Under the pieces are notes generated by a model that had not been told where the DNA came from, ran no database searches, and was given only the letters and a program-made list of their open reading frames with translations. The position numbers were made by a program, and so were the translations under genes. A stretch of DNA of 64,000 nucleotides from Diphasiastrum complanatum. Taxonomy: Eukaryota; Streptophyta; Lycopodiopsida; Lycopodiales; Lycopodiaceae. The stretch covers positions 30,157,410 to 30,221,409 of the forward strand of contig CM055107.1 in assembly GCA_029204225.1 (NCBI GenBank), read 5' to 3'. Below are positions 15,740 to 29,649 of the stretch, piece after piece; the first letter of the stretch is position 1; each line of letters begins with the position of its first letter.

Positions 15740-17418
15740 GCCTTTCATGAATACAAACCGAGTCTGAAGCACCTCCGAGTGTTGAATTGGACCGAATCAC
15801 AGTCAGTCGAGACGTCGTCTCCCTTGAAGATAGATTTTATGACTTCAAGCAAAAGCAACCAATGCAGGAGTTTGTCCCAATGACTCCCATCACCATCGAC
15901 AGGCCTCGACTAGCAACTGTTCCAACAACAATTGAAGATACCCATGTCACACAACAAGGAGAATCATCGTCTTAGCAACCGACTATTGTTTGAAGGTTTG
16001 CTCGACATCGACAAGAGCCTGGTCATTATATTTCTCAGGCATTCATCAGATATGATGAGCCTGCCTCAGTAGCAGAAGCACTATTGAGTTCAAATGCAGA
16101 CAACTAGCGCACTGCCATGAATGCTGAGTATAATTCACTGATGAAAAACAAGACTTGGCGTCTTGTCGAAGCTCTGTCTGATGCAAAGATTATTGACACT
16201 AAGTGGATCTTCAAGCTCAATACAGATGGAAATCAACTAGTCGTCAAAGGATATGAACAAACTTATCGAATTGACTACACTGAGACATTAGGTCTGGTAG
16301 TAAGACTTCAGTCAATTCGATCCCCACTTGCTATCGTAGTTGTCGAAGATCTGGAAGTTCACCAGATGGATGTTCAAACAGCTTTTCTGAATAGATACAT
16401 ACAAGAAGACATCTATATCTATCAACCCGAAGGTTACGTCCTTCAAGGCCAAGAACACAAGGTACGCAAATTGCAAAAAGCTCTCTATGGGCTGAAACAA
16501 GCGCTAAGGCCTAGTTTGATAGAATTAATTGATTCTTGTTGCAACATGACTTCATTCCAAATTCTATCAACTCTAATGTTTATTTCAATCACAGAGCCCC
16601 AAGCTATGTCATCTAAAACATTTTAGTTAGATATAATCTGATCAATTGCAAGTTAGCTCTCTCACCAATGGAACCAAGACTCAAATTGTCAACGGACCAA
16701 TGTCCCCCAACAATTCATGAGAAGCAGCAAATGCGTGAGTATCCTTACCATTCTATTATAGGATCTTTTATGTACGCCATGATCTATACCAGGCTAGACA
16801 TAGCTTTTGCAGTCAACTCTCTCAATCATTATATGACTAATCCTGGTATAACACATTGGAAGGCTCTTATCATAGTCATGAGATATCTTCGAGCTACTAT
16901 GGACTTTTGCATTTGTTATGGAGTAGTCAGCAACAACAAACTAAATTTTCTCTATGGTTACACAGATGCGAGTTGGGTAGGAGATGTAGACACTCGTAAA
17001 TCTACTTCTGAATTTACATTCTTCCTCAACAATGGCAATTTCCTAGAACACTCGCAAGCAATCTTCAATAGCTCTATCTTCCACTGAATTAGAGTATATT
17101 GCAACCTCAAGCTACTAAGGAAGCAATTTGGTTGAGAAACTTACTCTCAGATATCGGTCTGAATCAATATGCTCCAACAACATTATTTTGTGACAATCAA
17201 AGTGCCATCGCTTTATTAGCCAACTCATTCCAGGATTAAGCACATTAAATTGTATCATTTCATCATAAGCAAAGTTCTCAATGAAGAGCTCAGATTGCAG
17301 CACTGTAGAACGCAAGATATGACAGTTGATGTTTTTACTAAAGCATTAAGTTTGGAGTCACACAGAAGATTCTGTGTAGAACTAAGTTTGAAGCTCAAGG
17401 CATTCAAGGATTCAGATT
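15740..17418 (+). pseudogene. Ty1/copia RT-RNase H, 3' half
   Basis: A truncated copia polyprotein starting in the linker between integrase and RT. The RT opens with the NAEYNSLMKNKTWRLVE block (16117 on), followed by KWIFKLNTDG and QMDVQTAFLNRYIQEDIYI and QKALYGLKQALRP. The palm segment with YVDD is deleted near 16510-16650. RNase H follows (YHSIIGSFMYAMIYTRLDIA, YTDASWVGDVDTRKSTSEF) and then the C-terminal block (LSSTELEYIA). Several stops and frameshifts break it. It runs into a textbook polypurine tract and 3' LTR, so this is the 3' end of a 5'-truncated plus-strand element. Confidence 0.9.
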
Positions 17419-17427
17419 AAGGGGGAG
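17419..17427 (+). other. Polypurine tract
   Basis: The sequence aagggggag lies directly before an LTR starting TGCTGGG, in the standard copia arrangement. Confidence 0.75.
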
Positions 17428-18269
17428 TGCTGGGTTATTCTCCTTCTTACCAATCGAATAATCGGTTTTAATCTTCATCCATTATTTATCTAGTTCTGCA
17501 GATTTTCCCGTGTGTTTACACAATCTGCAGAATTACAAGTGTTTTTACACAGGAGTTTATGACAGTGTCTTCTTTTTCGCATATCAGGAATCTCGTTGAA
17601 AATGCAGTGTCGCCTTTGTCGCATTTTTTGCCTGACAGAAATCTCGTGTAAAATCACAGTGTCGCATTTGTCACTTTTTCAAAAGAGCCTCAAATGTTAA
17701 AGGAAATGACTTTGGCAAAGTGTGGGGCAACCCTAAATGAGATTTAAGGGCACCTTCTCCTTTTTCGCTTTTTTCGCGAAAAATCGACAATGTGGCCGGT
17801 GGCTGTTTTAGTTCATTTCTGCAGAGCTACAGTTTTGGTTCATTTATGCAGACAGACGCTTTACGGCCAATTTCACCACTTATCAACAATCAATGACAAG
17901 AATCGGATGGATGCCAACAGATTACCATCCAACTGGCGATCGCAATTGACGACCTAATTTCTTAGTATAAATAGTTGTTCATATTCATACAGTTTTGTTC
18001 ATTGATAATCAGAATTATCAGAAGCATTTGAATAGTTAGCTCTCTCTCTCCCAAGCCTGCCAACTTGAACACTCCTGAGCATTCTAGCTCACTTCTTAGA
18101 GTTGTTTTAAAGATTGCTATTGCGCCACTGCTTATGCAGTGCGCTTAATTCAAACTTTCATTTTAGCCGCTCAGAGATAGCATAGAGTACGCGACTTTGA
18201 TCCGCAACTTATTGTACTCACTTACTTCTGTTACGTTTTCATACTGAATCAATACTATCCTTTATTGCA
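17428..18269 (+). mobile_element. Copia 3' LTR
   Basis: It starts TGCTGGG after the PPT and contains a TATA box (gtataaatag, about 17965). The 3' end is set at a CA near 18269 but is not confirmed, because the 5' LTR is missing. Its U3 part holds repeated words such as cagtgtcgcctttgtcgc, which recur at 10765-11030. Confidence 0.55.
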
Positions 18270-19245
18270 TTCAGCTTCATCTCAGAATGTATGCATTTAC
18301 TGTAGTACTGGCGATTTCAAAGTTAATTACTATAAGTTCAAATGTAAATTTCTATCACTACTATTTTGCTTGAAATTGATAGGCGTAGTCATGCATTATG
18401 AAAAAAAAGATAGTTTATTCCGCCATGCACAAAAAGTTTTCTTTCTAGACACACGATTTATTTTCATTCGTTTCTTTTCGAGCTAGACCTATCTTCTGCA
18501 CACCACTATCTTGTCAAAAATCTCGAACCTTGATCTTTATGATATTCTCTCTTCTTACCATAGTAAGAGTCCCATTCAACGTTTTCCCTTCAAAAATCTT
18601 AGTCGTGCCCTTTGGTTGGGTTGTCATTTCCCCTTCGTTTCTAGTACTCTCCTTCTTCGTGTTTCTCTATGAAAGAGGTAAAATAAGATGTATTTTCTTA
18701 TTGTAGATGATTTATGGATGCAATTATGGTATATGTGTTTCTCTTTCTCCAATAACTATTGAAACTACAACTTTTAAGCAAGGCATAAATGAGGATGCTA
18801 CTTCTCATGACAATCTTGTGCATGTTTCTAATTTGGCACTCATGTGGAAGGCATAGTTGGCCAAAATCATATATTTTTTGCAGATGGAGGATTGTGAATT
18901 ATCTATATAGTTTGCACTAAGTCACGTAATTGAGCACCTTCTCTATTATTCCATTTTGAGCATTATTCTGATATTGAAGGTTGTGCATTGAGTACACCAA
19001 ATTGAGAAGAACATATGTAGATTATTATTGATGTATGCTTTAGTATGTGGATAATTATAAAGGTTATTCAAAAAGAGTAAACAATAACAAGAAGAATGGA
19101 GTTTTTAGTTGGACGATTTGAGTCACGTAAAACTGGAACACTTAACATTCCACTATTCATATATAGTAGAGAGTAAGAATGTACTTGCCATTTGGGTACA
19201 ATGAATCTTAACAATGTACTTTCCATTTGAGTTCTCTTGTATATC
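18270..19245. other. No gene seen
   Basis: AT-rich spacer. A 73-codon open frame at 18265-18486 has no motif and starts inside LTR sequence. Confidence 0.5.
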
Positions 19246-19740
19246 GTGGGTGTTAAGGAAATGAGTGGAAGCAAACACAAACCACAAGCATAAGGTTCGA
19301 TGGTCCCAACTAGTTGACCAACTCCCATTAGTTAGAAAAAAGATAAGCACAAGTATCTATCTCTACAATATCAATTAAGGTCCACAGATAGCAAGTTGCA
19401 AAACTTATTACTAGGTGTCTTGCCTGATAAGCTAAAAGGTACAAGTTTGAAAATCGTCTTCGTCATCATATGAAGGTTGACATTGGCATTGACTTTAATT
19501 TTGTTGCATGATTAACAAGATATGCCACACCAAAAGACTATCGTCACTTCAATATAGGAGCTTGGACGATCACAAGTTCAACATCTACAAAGTTATTGGA
19601 GAAGTGTTGTACTTTGTACAAAACTATAAAGATGTCACCCACTTTTTTGTTGAAGACATCAAGCTTAATAAATGGATATGACAACATAGCCTTGTTGGTC
19701 AGTCATGGCTAAAAGTTCATGAATCTTCTCTTTTCCAAGG
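19246..19740 (+). repeat. Dispersed non-coding repeat, copy 2
   Basis: It matches 2270-2850 in the same orientation, with blocks including acaagttcaacatct, gtactttgtacaaaac and gacatcaagctt. It has no ORF and no terminal structure that I can define. Confidence 0.55.
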
Positions 19741-22700
19741 TACACCATGCAAGGAGTCAAGGACTAAGTAGTTACAACATTCTCATAAGCTAGGCTAGTG
19801 CCCCTTCATGTGCAAATCAATATTTGAGCCTAGGTCTATATTGCCAAAGATAACACTCGTATCCAACTCAACTACATGGAGGGACTACATGTGTATAACT
19901 TATGTCTATTACATTATTTCCACAGTACACATTAGGGCCCTTTTTGGACTCAAAAAGGGCCTCTTCCTTGCCTAAACAAGTCTACTAATCATAATTAGTT
20001 TAGTGCTAATCAATCCTACATGGCACTTTTACCTTGGGTTACCACATAGGGTGAGCAAGAGTTAAGGGCTAAATGTAAGTCCCATCATCCATAGACTTGT
20101 GCAGTCATCCATAGACTTGTGCAGGTACTTTGTAAGGCAAACAAAGATATTCATTTCCTTGGTTCCAATAGGACAACAGCTAGGACTCAGTGGGATATAG
20201 ACTTGCAGGCCTCATTTAATGCCCAAGTACATTTCATTTTGAAAATTGCTTATGAATTTTATTCAACCCACTTTTGTGTCCCCTTTCAAACTAAGATTGC
20301 ATCACTTTCATTAGCCTTTCACATACCATATAGTTTATTAATACTAGGACCCGTATCCAAATAGATAAGAAATCACCTTGTGGGATTGCCCACCTAAAGT
20401 TGTGCCCTATATGCACTCACAAAGAAATCATTGTGAATTGTGAAAGTGACCTTTCAAGGCCATGTTGTTGAAGTTTTTCCTTTGGGTTTTGAAGACTTTA
20501 TGTATGTCCTTTAGTCGTAAAGGTGCTGTTGTTTGTCGTTCAGGGCCATGAAGATTGTTCTTGCCACCCTTCAAGGCTAAAATGTGAATTCTTGTTCGCC
20601 TTTCAAGACCATTGTATCAAGCCTTGTTGTAAATGTTGTGTGTTGTCTCATAGTTGAGTTCACATCCATAAGTGGTTTGTAGCCATACTCTACTTTGATT
20701 TCTATAAAATTTAGCATGCATGCTCTTTTACTAGTTTTTGGAAAGGCATAGAGGCAAAATGGTAAGTTCCTTTTAGTGGCAAGTGAATAATAACATCTCA
20801 TTTGTGTCTTAAAGGCATTCTTTGAATACAACAAGGCATACTATGAAGCATATTATTATGTATAAATGTCAATGGCATGCTCTAGGATTTATCTATCGTG
20901 GAAATCTATTGAGAATTTGTACTGGTCGTGAGCTAGAGTTGTAACAGAATGTTAAAAATCTATAAAACATTTACTATAAGGACTTCATGCTTGTACACAT
21001 AATATCTCAAAGCTTATGGAAACATTATATCATGTCTTGCATGTAATTAGCCCATGAGCTTAGTGATTGCAATGCCAAATTCAGCCATGATGCTAAATCA
21101 GAATAGAATTAGTCAATAATATAGTTAATAAGATGCCTTGAACAATCGCACTATATTTGTAAATAGCAAGACTTGTACTAATGGCTGTAAGGCCCCAAAC
21201 TCATGTACTAGAGGCACAAAGGACCACTATAAATAGTTGAGATCATGCTAAATTTGGGGACTATTCTACATTTGTCTGATTTGAAACTATATGTGTTTTT
21301 GGGAGCTTCTCTTTGAGGTCTATGGCTTTTGCCAAAGGATGGTTCATGTGCCACAATCACTTGGGAGGTTGATCATGCTCTAACAATCAATGGCTATCTG
21401 TACTTTACTTTGCCTAATTTGTTGAACTTTTTTTTATTTGTCTAGCTTTTTCATTTCTTGCTATTTTCTTAATTTCTTGCTTAGCAACTCATGATCTCCA
21501 CAAAAACTATGATTTACAACTTGAAATCATGGTCTCCTACAAAAATGATTTTCTTTCCTTTTCTCAAAGTTGGACTCCCATAAGTTCTACTCAATCTAAA
21601 GCACAAATGGACAAACAAGAGGAGAAAAAAGCAACCTATAATTGACTGAAATAGTGGGTAGAAAAAAAACAAGTGATGGACTACCTAGAACAAAATAGGT
21701 GATGGATGAGCAACATGTCAATGTTGTCTTTTCAAAACCACCAGTAGGTGGGTAGGTGTAGAATACTAGGAAAGGAGATAGCTTACTCTAATAGCTTCAT
21801 CTCATAATAGTGTTTGAGATGCTCTCTTGTAGAACACCCCTTTATAATGGACAATGAGAAACATTGAGGTGCCTATGTGAAATACCTCTACTTTATGTGA
21901 AATGTAGTTTTTTTTTTAAATAATGGACAATGAGAAACATTGAGATGCCTATGTCGGTTGGTAGCTTCAGCTCTCCCCAAGAGAGTTCCTTTCTTTACTT
22001 CCAAACCTCTTTGTTGCCTTGGGCATTATTCCTCTCATGATTAAATAGTAGAACATTCCAACCCTCCATTAGTTTATGCATGCATTTCTTGGAAATTAAG
22101 CTTGTTTATTTGTAGAGAGTTGACATTGAATTACCATATTATTTCCACTCACAAGAACTGTCCAACAGCAATACAACTATAAAACATCTAAGGACCAAAA
22201 TTGCTAAGAGCCACTTCAAATGTAAATGGGTTCATCTTCTCATGTAACCCGACCTGGCTCTTTTCACTTTACGGGTCAGTCTTCCGAACTTCCCAGTAGT
22301 TTGAGAAGCATAGCTCCATCATGGAAATCCTAAACCGGCTGTGTGGAGATAGTATTTGGCTGGCACGCCTTGCCTGCCAGCCAATACAACTGTTGTGGAA
22401 AATCAGGTGGAATGGTGCAGCCTGGGTGAAATGTGAAGGTAAGACGGCTTCTGAACTCATGCTAACATCAATCAGCCCACGTCAAGCACATACCCGGGTT
22501 TTACATGTGAAAATCAACCTTAGTGCCCATTTTTGCATACAAAACCTATGAATGCTACCTCTCAACATATTGATTCACCTATTGTTAATATAGGACTTTA
22601 TTTTTGAAGCAGCTGTTAAAAAGATTTTATAGCAAATCTTACCTACTGGCCCTGTGGTTTATAAAATAACAATGAAGGAGAGTCTATTGTTGCATACAAT

Positions 22701-23846
22701 TCTCATAGCAGTTGCTCATATTGCAAAAACGCTTCCTCCATCTTCCTGCGTCGCAGGATGAAACAATTATTATGAATCTAATACAGCCACTCATGATGCA
22801 CTTATGGCTAATGTAAACCTTTAAACTGATTAGTCTACTTGGAACCTTCAAGTTGAGATCAACGTTACAGGTTTACTCCATATTCACTGTTCTGTTACCC
22901 AAATCCCTGAAGACTGGAAGTACAAAACAAAGGATGGATCCGCCTATAATGGTAACAAAGATCTGACTTTAATAAGTATGGATCCCTCCCAAGCAAGTCA
23001 TCTTACTTCATGAGGATAATGAATGACAAAAGCAGTGTGAAATCATCAATGTACGAAAACAGTTGCCTGCCGAAAACAAGATAGTGATATGGATCCCTCC
23101 CAATCATGTAGACAATTGAGTAGTAGTGTTTTATCCCAAGTTGTTTTATGTTGTCTAAATGTGGGGTGTTAATCTTTATAACGAGTAGATGATAACTTTT
23201 ACACGAGGGCAACAAGCCAGGTACCTGCTTGCTGGATATTCTATTAACATGTCAATTAAGCACATGTGAATCTTGTATAATTCTAGTCTTTCATAGATGA
23301 GAAAATGATCCTTCCAGCTCCCACTTGACTTTCGCATACGAATCAATCTAAAACACATAAATCACCACTCTTTGCCTTCATCCAAACTGAGGCCCAACCT
23401 CAATTTTGACTTTGAGACCAAAAACGTAATAATGAGCCACTATAATAGGCGTGCATAGATTTTGATAGTTGGTTTAAGTTCAGACTCGTTATTTTAGCAA
23501 GTGTAGCCAATTATGAATGCTTCTGAAGTGGGTTCAAGAATTTGTGATAATCTAGACTCTTGCCGAATAACAGTACCAATCATGCAAAGACACATAAATG
23601 ACATACCAAGTAATGGGAGCTATCCAGAAAGCCTTCAAACCTCAAATATTGCAAAATGTGCAGTTTATTACAAAATTATCTGGCCACTTGAAATCAAGTG
23701 CCAGTGCATAGGGTGTACAGAGAGTTGCTCTGCCTTATTTAGGACCAATACATAGCCATCTTCTAACCCAGAAGGCAGGCCACTGCATTGGCCCCTATAA
23801 GACAAATCTAAGGATATATTTGTGGGAATCTGTATTGGGTACAAAG
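19741..23846. other. Long stretch without genes
   Basis: About 4.1 kb with no supported coding region. It contains a 37-bp direct repeat (tggacaatgagaaacattga..., about 21845 and 21920). It also has a perfect hairpin with 10-bp arms TTGGCTGGCA at 22356-22365 and 22375-22384, around a 9-nt loop. The right end must hold the 3' untranslated region of the F-box gene, but I could not place its end. Confidence 0.5.
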
Positions 23847-25118
23847 CTAAGCTTGCAAAACTTGACAGTGCACAATGTGATCTTTCAACCGACTCCTACC
23901 AGCAATACTGGATAATAGGTTGGTGACCACAGTTTTGAAATGTCCTTTACCAGCAATGGGGTCCCAAAGCTGAGTCTGTGGGTAGCTTGCATTTTCCACG
24001 TCGACTAGACTAATGCTCATATTGTTTCGAATTATACATAATTTTCCTCCAAGGGGTAGTATTGCTGCTGCTTCCAAAGCTCGAGAATTTCCAAGATGCA
24101 GTCTGCTTTCAACAGACACTCTCCACGAATCACTAGCCCTATCATAAACTCTAAGCTTACAACCATCCCGACAATCTAGCGAATACAATTGCCCCTTTAA
24201 GCAAGCAGTAGGATTTCGCCAGCCATTTGCCATACCATCCATTATAGGTGACCAATGGTTAGTTGATGGCACATAAACCTCACTTAGAACTTGCCGATGG
24301 GATCCTAGACCCTTCAAAAACCATTTGCCTTCATAGACAACACCAATAAATGGGACCATTGCTGTCGTCATTTCTGAAATGTAGAACCATCTACTCCTGT
24401 TCGGGTCAAATACCTCAGCACATCTCAATGAACGCTGACCACCTTCACATTCGCCTCCTGCAACATAGAGGAAGTTATTGATAACACAACTACCAAAAAA
24501 ATGCCTTCGGCGAAGCATATCAGGAGCCCGATGCCATTTGTTTGTCCTTGCACTGTAGTACATTACTCGTCGTATAGAACCCTTAGTTGGATCTTTTCCT
24601 CCAAAAAAGTAGAGATGGCACCCACTAAGAACAGCACATCCAAACCCAAGCGCCTCACTGTACTCCACAGGAACAGGAGGGAGTGGTTGCCAAAGTTGAT
24701 ATTTTGGATCAAATGCATGCCATGATATGTGACCATCCTTATCGCGCTTAATAACATAGATCCACTCCTCTGCCATTCCCAGGGTCTTCCTTAGTGAATA
24801 AAAGAAATTACCAGTTAAAAGCCGATACCATCGCTTGCAAACTGTGCGGAGCTTTCTATGGTGGCATCGCGGAACCCTTATCAAACAAGCAATTGCTAAA
24901 TCATCTGGAAGGCCAGGTAGCAACTGTGATGGTGTCCGATTACGCTCACTCTTTGGCCTGCTCTTAGGAACTAATTCACTCTTTAACCTGCTCTTAGGAA
25001 CCACCGTACAGGGCTTGATTTCTGGCTGAGTACAGTGTCTTGCACCAGCAACCAACTTCCTTGCCCCAGTAACTGTGAAGCCAGTGTCCACTCCACAATA
25101 ACAGGATGCAGCCTCAAC
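23847..25118 (-). CDS. F-box/kelch-repeat protein, At1g55270-like (last coding exon)
   Basis: Plant F-box/kelch proteins serve as substrate receptors of SCF (SKP1-cullin-F-box) ubiquitin ligases; the target of this subfamily is not known to me. The exon encodes about 423 residues. There is a short Cys-containing N-terminal part and a basic linker with a tandem VPKSRxKSE repeat. The F-box follows (LLPGLPDDLAIACLIRVP through WYRLLTGNFFY), then kelch repeats (FGGKD, YVAGGECEG, WHRAP, AEVFDPN) and the conserved end HIVHCQVLQA. Length and end match the family. No in-frame ATG exists at the 5' side; instead, tgcag/GTTGAG at 25118 is a good 3' splice site, so a short first exon lies upstream. The frame is intact and conserved in a repeat-rich area, indicating a working gene. 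Confidence 0.93.
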   Translation of the reverse strand, partial: VEAASCYCGVDTGFTVTGARKLVAGARHCTQPEIKPCTVVPKSRLKSELVPKSRPKSERNRTPSQLLPGLPDDLAIACLIRVPRCHHRKLRTVCKRWYRLLTGNFFYSLRKTLGMAEEWIYVIKRDKDGHISWHAFDPKYQLWQPLPPVPVEYSEALGFGCAVLSGCHLYFFGGKDPTKGSIRRVMYYSARTNKWHRAPDMLRRRHFFGSCVINNFLYVAGGECEGGQRSLRCAEVFDPNRSRWFYISEMTTAMVPFIGVVYEGKWFLKGLGSHRQVLSEVYVPSTNHWSPIMDGMANGWRNPTACLKGQLYSLDCRDGCKLRVYDRASDSWRVSVESRLHLGNSRALEAAAILPLGGKLCIIRNNMSISLVDVENASYPQTQLWDPIAGKGHFKTVVTNLLSSIAGRSRLKDHIVHCQVLQA

Positions 25119-28100
25119 CTGCAGACTCAAATAATGAACAAGAAAAAACCCTTACATCAGCACCATTAATTGTATTTGACATTATATTTGTGAGTCATAT
25201 ATATCAAACTTATTCTTCCACTAATTTCAGACTTTAAAAACCCAACACTAGACGTTGTAAATAAGCGAAGTATATCATTAACATAGCATTTATGCAATTA
25301 ATTAAAGGAGGTGCTTCTGACTAGAAAACAAAACTTGGTCTATGCAGGGGATACTGGTGTAATTTGTGTGACTGACACATCAAACTAACTTAGGCTTTTC
25401 CCCGTGGTAATCTATGTGATCTTTTTGTTGGATACACGAGCCATTGCATGGATGTGTGTGCAAATCCAAGGCTCCAAGTATGAGACTATACTAATGTAGT
25501 GCCCTACTTATAGGGCCACAATAATGGCCAAATAATCAGTAAGGTCAATAATAGATGTCTAATAATGCACAAGGGACCCAAGTGCCCCCTTGTATGGTCT
25601 AATCTTCAAATGATAACACAGCAAGCCCAAGGCCTCAAGACATAAGTTTGAGGGAAGCTTTTAGATTGGCTTCGAGAAACTTTTTAAGGCGACCTTGTTT
25701 GTTCGCATAGAGTTTGTTTCCCACATGGACTTTACTCTAGAGATAAATTTATCTAACTTCTCATTTGAATGTGCCATGCACTCAATAATTGACATACAAA
25801 ACCCCTGTGAGAAAGGAGTACACTTCATTTATATGACATATTAAGCTAACAGTTAATCTAGACGAGCTTGCCATACCTTGTCTTCCTCCAATCACTATTA
25901 AAAGAAAATATCCAGGATGTACCAGTCCAATATAAAACTACATCTTAGGCCCAAATATTACACCTATCATAATCTCAAACTAATAAAGAATCAGAGGGCC
26001 GATTGAATGTAAGCTATCAATAACCTTGGCTACACATCTTGGCCAAGCACAGTCAAGTTTGTGGCCAGTTGCAACACAACGAACTTGTTTGACAAAAAGT
26101 CAAAGACGCAGGGTGGGTATGGTCATCAAAGACCTAGCCGTCAATGCTAGAGTTAGCAATATATGACGAGAGGTTATCCAACAAGCCGATCATTGTGCTA
26201 TATCAGGCACAACGATGATCGTTATCAGTTATTACACCACATCAAAAGACAAAGAGCCAACCAGATAAATTCAATGAAGGCAATGTGACCAAGATATTAC
26301 GATGGCAAATAGAGGACATAAACAGCAATTCATGGCAAGAAGCAGCTTCATTTGCATCATCGACTAATTTTGAGCAAGAAGGAGCTTGAGGAAAGAGGCT
26401 TCTAAGATTTGGTGTTAAGAGTAATGCTTAGTGAAAGTGAGAGATAGGATCACTCTTAGGACTTCATCTCGGATAGGGGGAAGAGAGAGGCAAGATTGTC
26501 GGCAAGGACAATGTTTGCTTCCATGGTTCCCTTTCAATTGCCAACACTTAGTTTGTACAAGTATATTGCCACCACACCAACAAACTGTCTTGTATCACTA
26601 ATATCTTACTTTAGCCCCATGTTGGAGGAGCCTCACATTTAGAGCAAGACCATATATTCCAGAATCATAGTAAGTTCTCTTTGGAATAAGAAACTTGCCT
26701 AGTAGTAAGGAAGATTTCTAAGTCATGGATTGACAAAAAGGGTGGTGTTGGAGTTTTCAGTTTTGTCACAACCAGCTCTATGATGGTAGTGCTTTGAAAA
26801 CTTTTTAATCACAAAAATAAGATAAGGACAAAAGCAAAACAATAAGTTATTGTTCACTTTCTCGGGCATGTACCCGTTTGAAAATTTTCATTTTTCTTGA
26901 ACCAAAAAAAAGAATGATTTGGGAATTGTTTTGGACTTGCCTCTACACCCTCTTTAAGCAAATTTGGACATCAATTATGTCTTAGCTCAACTCCAACTCT
27001 TTGTGTGATAGAAATTGCACATTGTACATCCTATATGTCCATAGGTAATCACTAGTACATTTCTGTCACCACAACATCATATGAACCAACTCTGCAGGAG
27101 ACAATAGAAAAGTTGAATATTTCTAGATTTCTTGACATGTCACCATAGGATATACTTTTATGAGACAATTGCGACTAAAATAATTCCAGTTTTCTCACCA
27201 TAGAATATATTTACAGGTTTCTATCAAATGTCAATATAAACCAACCCTTCACACTCTCCAACTTCCACATAACATTCTGCTTATTCAAGCAAGAGCAACA
27301 ATAACATAAACTACTGTTTGAGTTCTCAAGTTTGAGGCATCAATGCATTTGATAATGGGCAAGTAGAATTTAGAAAAGTTCAAGTGATTGTGTAGAGCTT
27401 TTCCTAATATCAAAATGTTGCATGTTTTGAGACCCCTTCTTGAGACATGCCTATTTGAGAACCCAAGTCTAATTCTTAGGATAATACTGCCACTAAAGAA
27501 TAATTCCTCTCCCTTGTATTTATCCCAGATTTATTCGTTATCTGACAAATGGAGGACAAATTCGGGAGTAGCAAGCAGTGAAGGTTGAGATCTCGAATCA
27601 TTGCTCCATCATAGTGAACAGAAAGATCCGTGTTCAAAGACTTCTGATCCAAAACACGTTGAAAAGAATGGTATAAAATAAATATAGATTTTCCTCCATG
27701 TTGCCTCTGTGGACTCTAGATCATAAAGTTACAGTCAAACATGGAGTAATGTCTATGCTCCTCTAGGTCAAAGAGAAAGGTAAATCCTAGTGACCAAAGG
27801 CTCGGTAATAAAACGACATCATCCATTAGATAAACTTACAACCCTCTCAAAAGGGCTCGCTGCATAAAGATAACTATGCACTCCAACAAGATCACAGACT
27901 ATTTGAGATTCGTACCTGGGCGGGGTGAATACTTCGATTCATCATGAGTGGGAGCCACCTTCATTCAAAGGACTACTTCTCCTCTTATGATACGCTCTGC
28001 CTTAATCCAAATCTTACCCGCTAACGGACTTACTTCCAGCTACAATCATCTACTTTGTGTTTCTGTCCATTGCTGTTCAAACATCAGATTACAAATAGTC

Positions 28101-29649
28101 AGCACCTTTACGACATGTAAATGGAATGTGTCATTTGGCGTCAGCCATTAAAAATCGCCTTGGGGTCACTAAGTCATGAGTAGAGGCAATACGCATGCGT
28201 GGCAAGAAACAGCAGCAGCATTTTCCCTGATCCAACTGCAGATATTTTCAAGTAAACTTATCTTATAACCAGGCCATCAAAACTTGCCCGACTGTGCTGG
28301 GTTGTTTTAGAACAGAACATCTGCAACAGAGTACACATTCAGCCCCGAGCCTCCCGAGGTAATTAGATAGTAGAAATTACTCTAAAATAAGATATTTAAT
28401 AGGCTTTTTGCGTACAGCCCAATTTTGTAGCTTACGTAACATTATTAAGAAGCATAACCTTACCGCAGCACTGTCGATACTGAGGTTGCAGATATGCTGG
28501 AACGTGCCTTATTTTTTATCATTTGTCACAAAACGTAAGAGATCTCCCAGAACAGATTAAAAAGATACGTTCTCAAGCGTAAAAAACTTGTCAGCAGCAC
28601 TTTTAATTGAATACTGCCGTTGCCTCAATATTTGAAGGTAAGATTCCCCTACTGACTGTAACTCCACTTCACCCTTTCTCGTCCAGATCGAACATATACT
28701 TTGGTGAACAAGAGGTCCTTATCTTCAACACAATAAACGGTCATCAAAACCAAGAAATTAGCCGAAACAATCTGTTGATGAGACAGCCAAATGTCATGTC
28801 ACATACTTTAGCCGCGCTCTTGACGAACGAGTTTTAGGCACCATTTTTCGAATGCATAGTTGTCCATTGTCATCCTTCTCAATCAGTTGCAAGTCCCTCA
28901 CCTATTAGCCTTTGATAAAGAACGCATCTATACTTGCTCTGCCACCACAAAGCAGATGTATGTGACAGGTTAAGACTTCGCTATCTTTCCAAAGGAATGA
29001 TCGGATACCTTACTATGTGAATGATCTGTTACCGTACAGATGGAAGCCATGGCGTAAATGCTAAGGGAACTGCCTTATTGAAACCTTCAAACCTCAAACC
29101 TAGAGCAATCGTCAAAACATATGGGGAAACAAAGAAACCGTACACAGAGACAAGCACAACGCAACACTGACATGCTGCAAACGTCAAAATCCAACTATTC
29201 AATGCATCATACTACAAATTTACGGTCCTTGAATATGCACAACCAACGAACCTTTTTCTATTTTCCTCAACCTGTCGAACCTCTCGATCTTTCCGCTGTC
29301 CTCTTCCAAAACTTAACTCCCCTTTTGTACGGTTCTTGAATGTGCAAAAGTTGCAAAACCGACGAAACTTTTTGTTTTTCTCAAACTGACGAACTTTTCG
29401 ATCTTATCTTGAAGTTATCTTCGCTTTGACAGATGAAACAACAGATCTGGGAATGGATCTTGATTCACTTTCTGTAAGGAAAGACAAAAAGATCGAACAA
29501 AATATCCGAAAAAAGCGACATAAATGAACAGAATCGCAACAGTTCCTTAGATCCTTATCTGCATTACCTCTCGATTTCCATTGTTTCTTGCTGCTGCAGC
29601 TCCCAAGACCGTTCATGTCCTGCACTTTCTCTGCCTACTTTCACGATCC
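25119..29649 (-). other. Probable 5' intron/untranslated leader of the F-box gene
   Basis: This is about 4.5 kb with no transposon coding sequence and no supported ORF. It begins, in gene sense, with the region below the G-box cluster and ends at the splice acceptor at 25119-25120. The missing first exon should lie here. A candidate ATG at 29616-29614 is followed by a GTAATG donor at 29567, but the reading phase does not join to the GTT GAG start of the last exon, so I do not call it. Confidence 0.35.

Noticed and set aside
22321-22551. 76-codon plus-strand frame downstream of the F-box gene
   Set aside because: No motif; it overlaps a hairpin and an equally open minus-strand frame, so is likely chance.
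29568-29616. Candidate first exon of the F-box gene (ATG at 29616, donor GTAATG)
   Set aside because: Phase does not join to the acceptor exon; both possible ATGs give a wrong frame.
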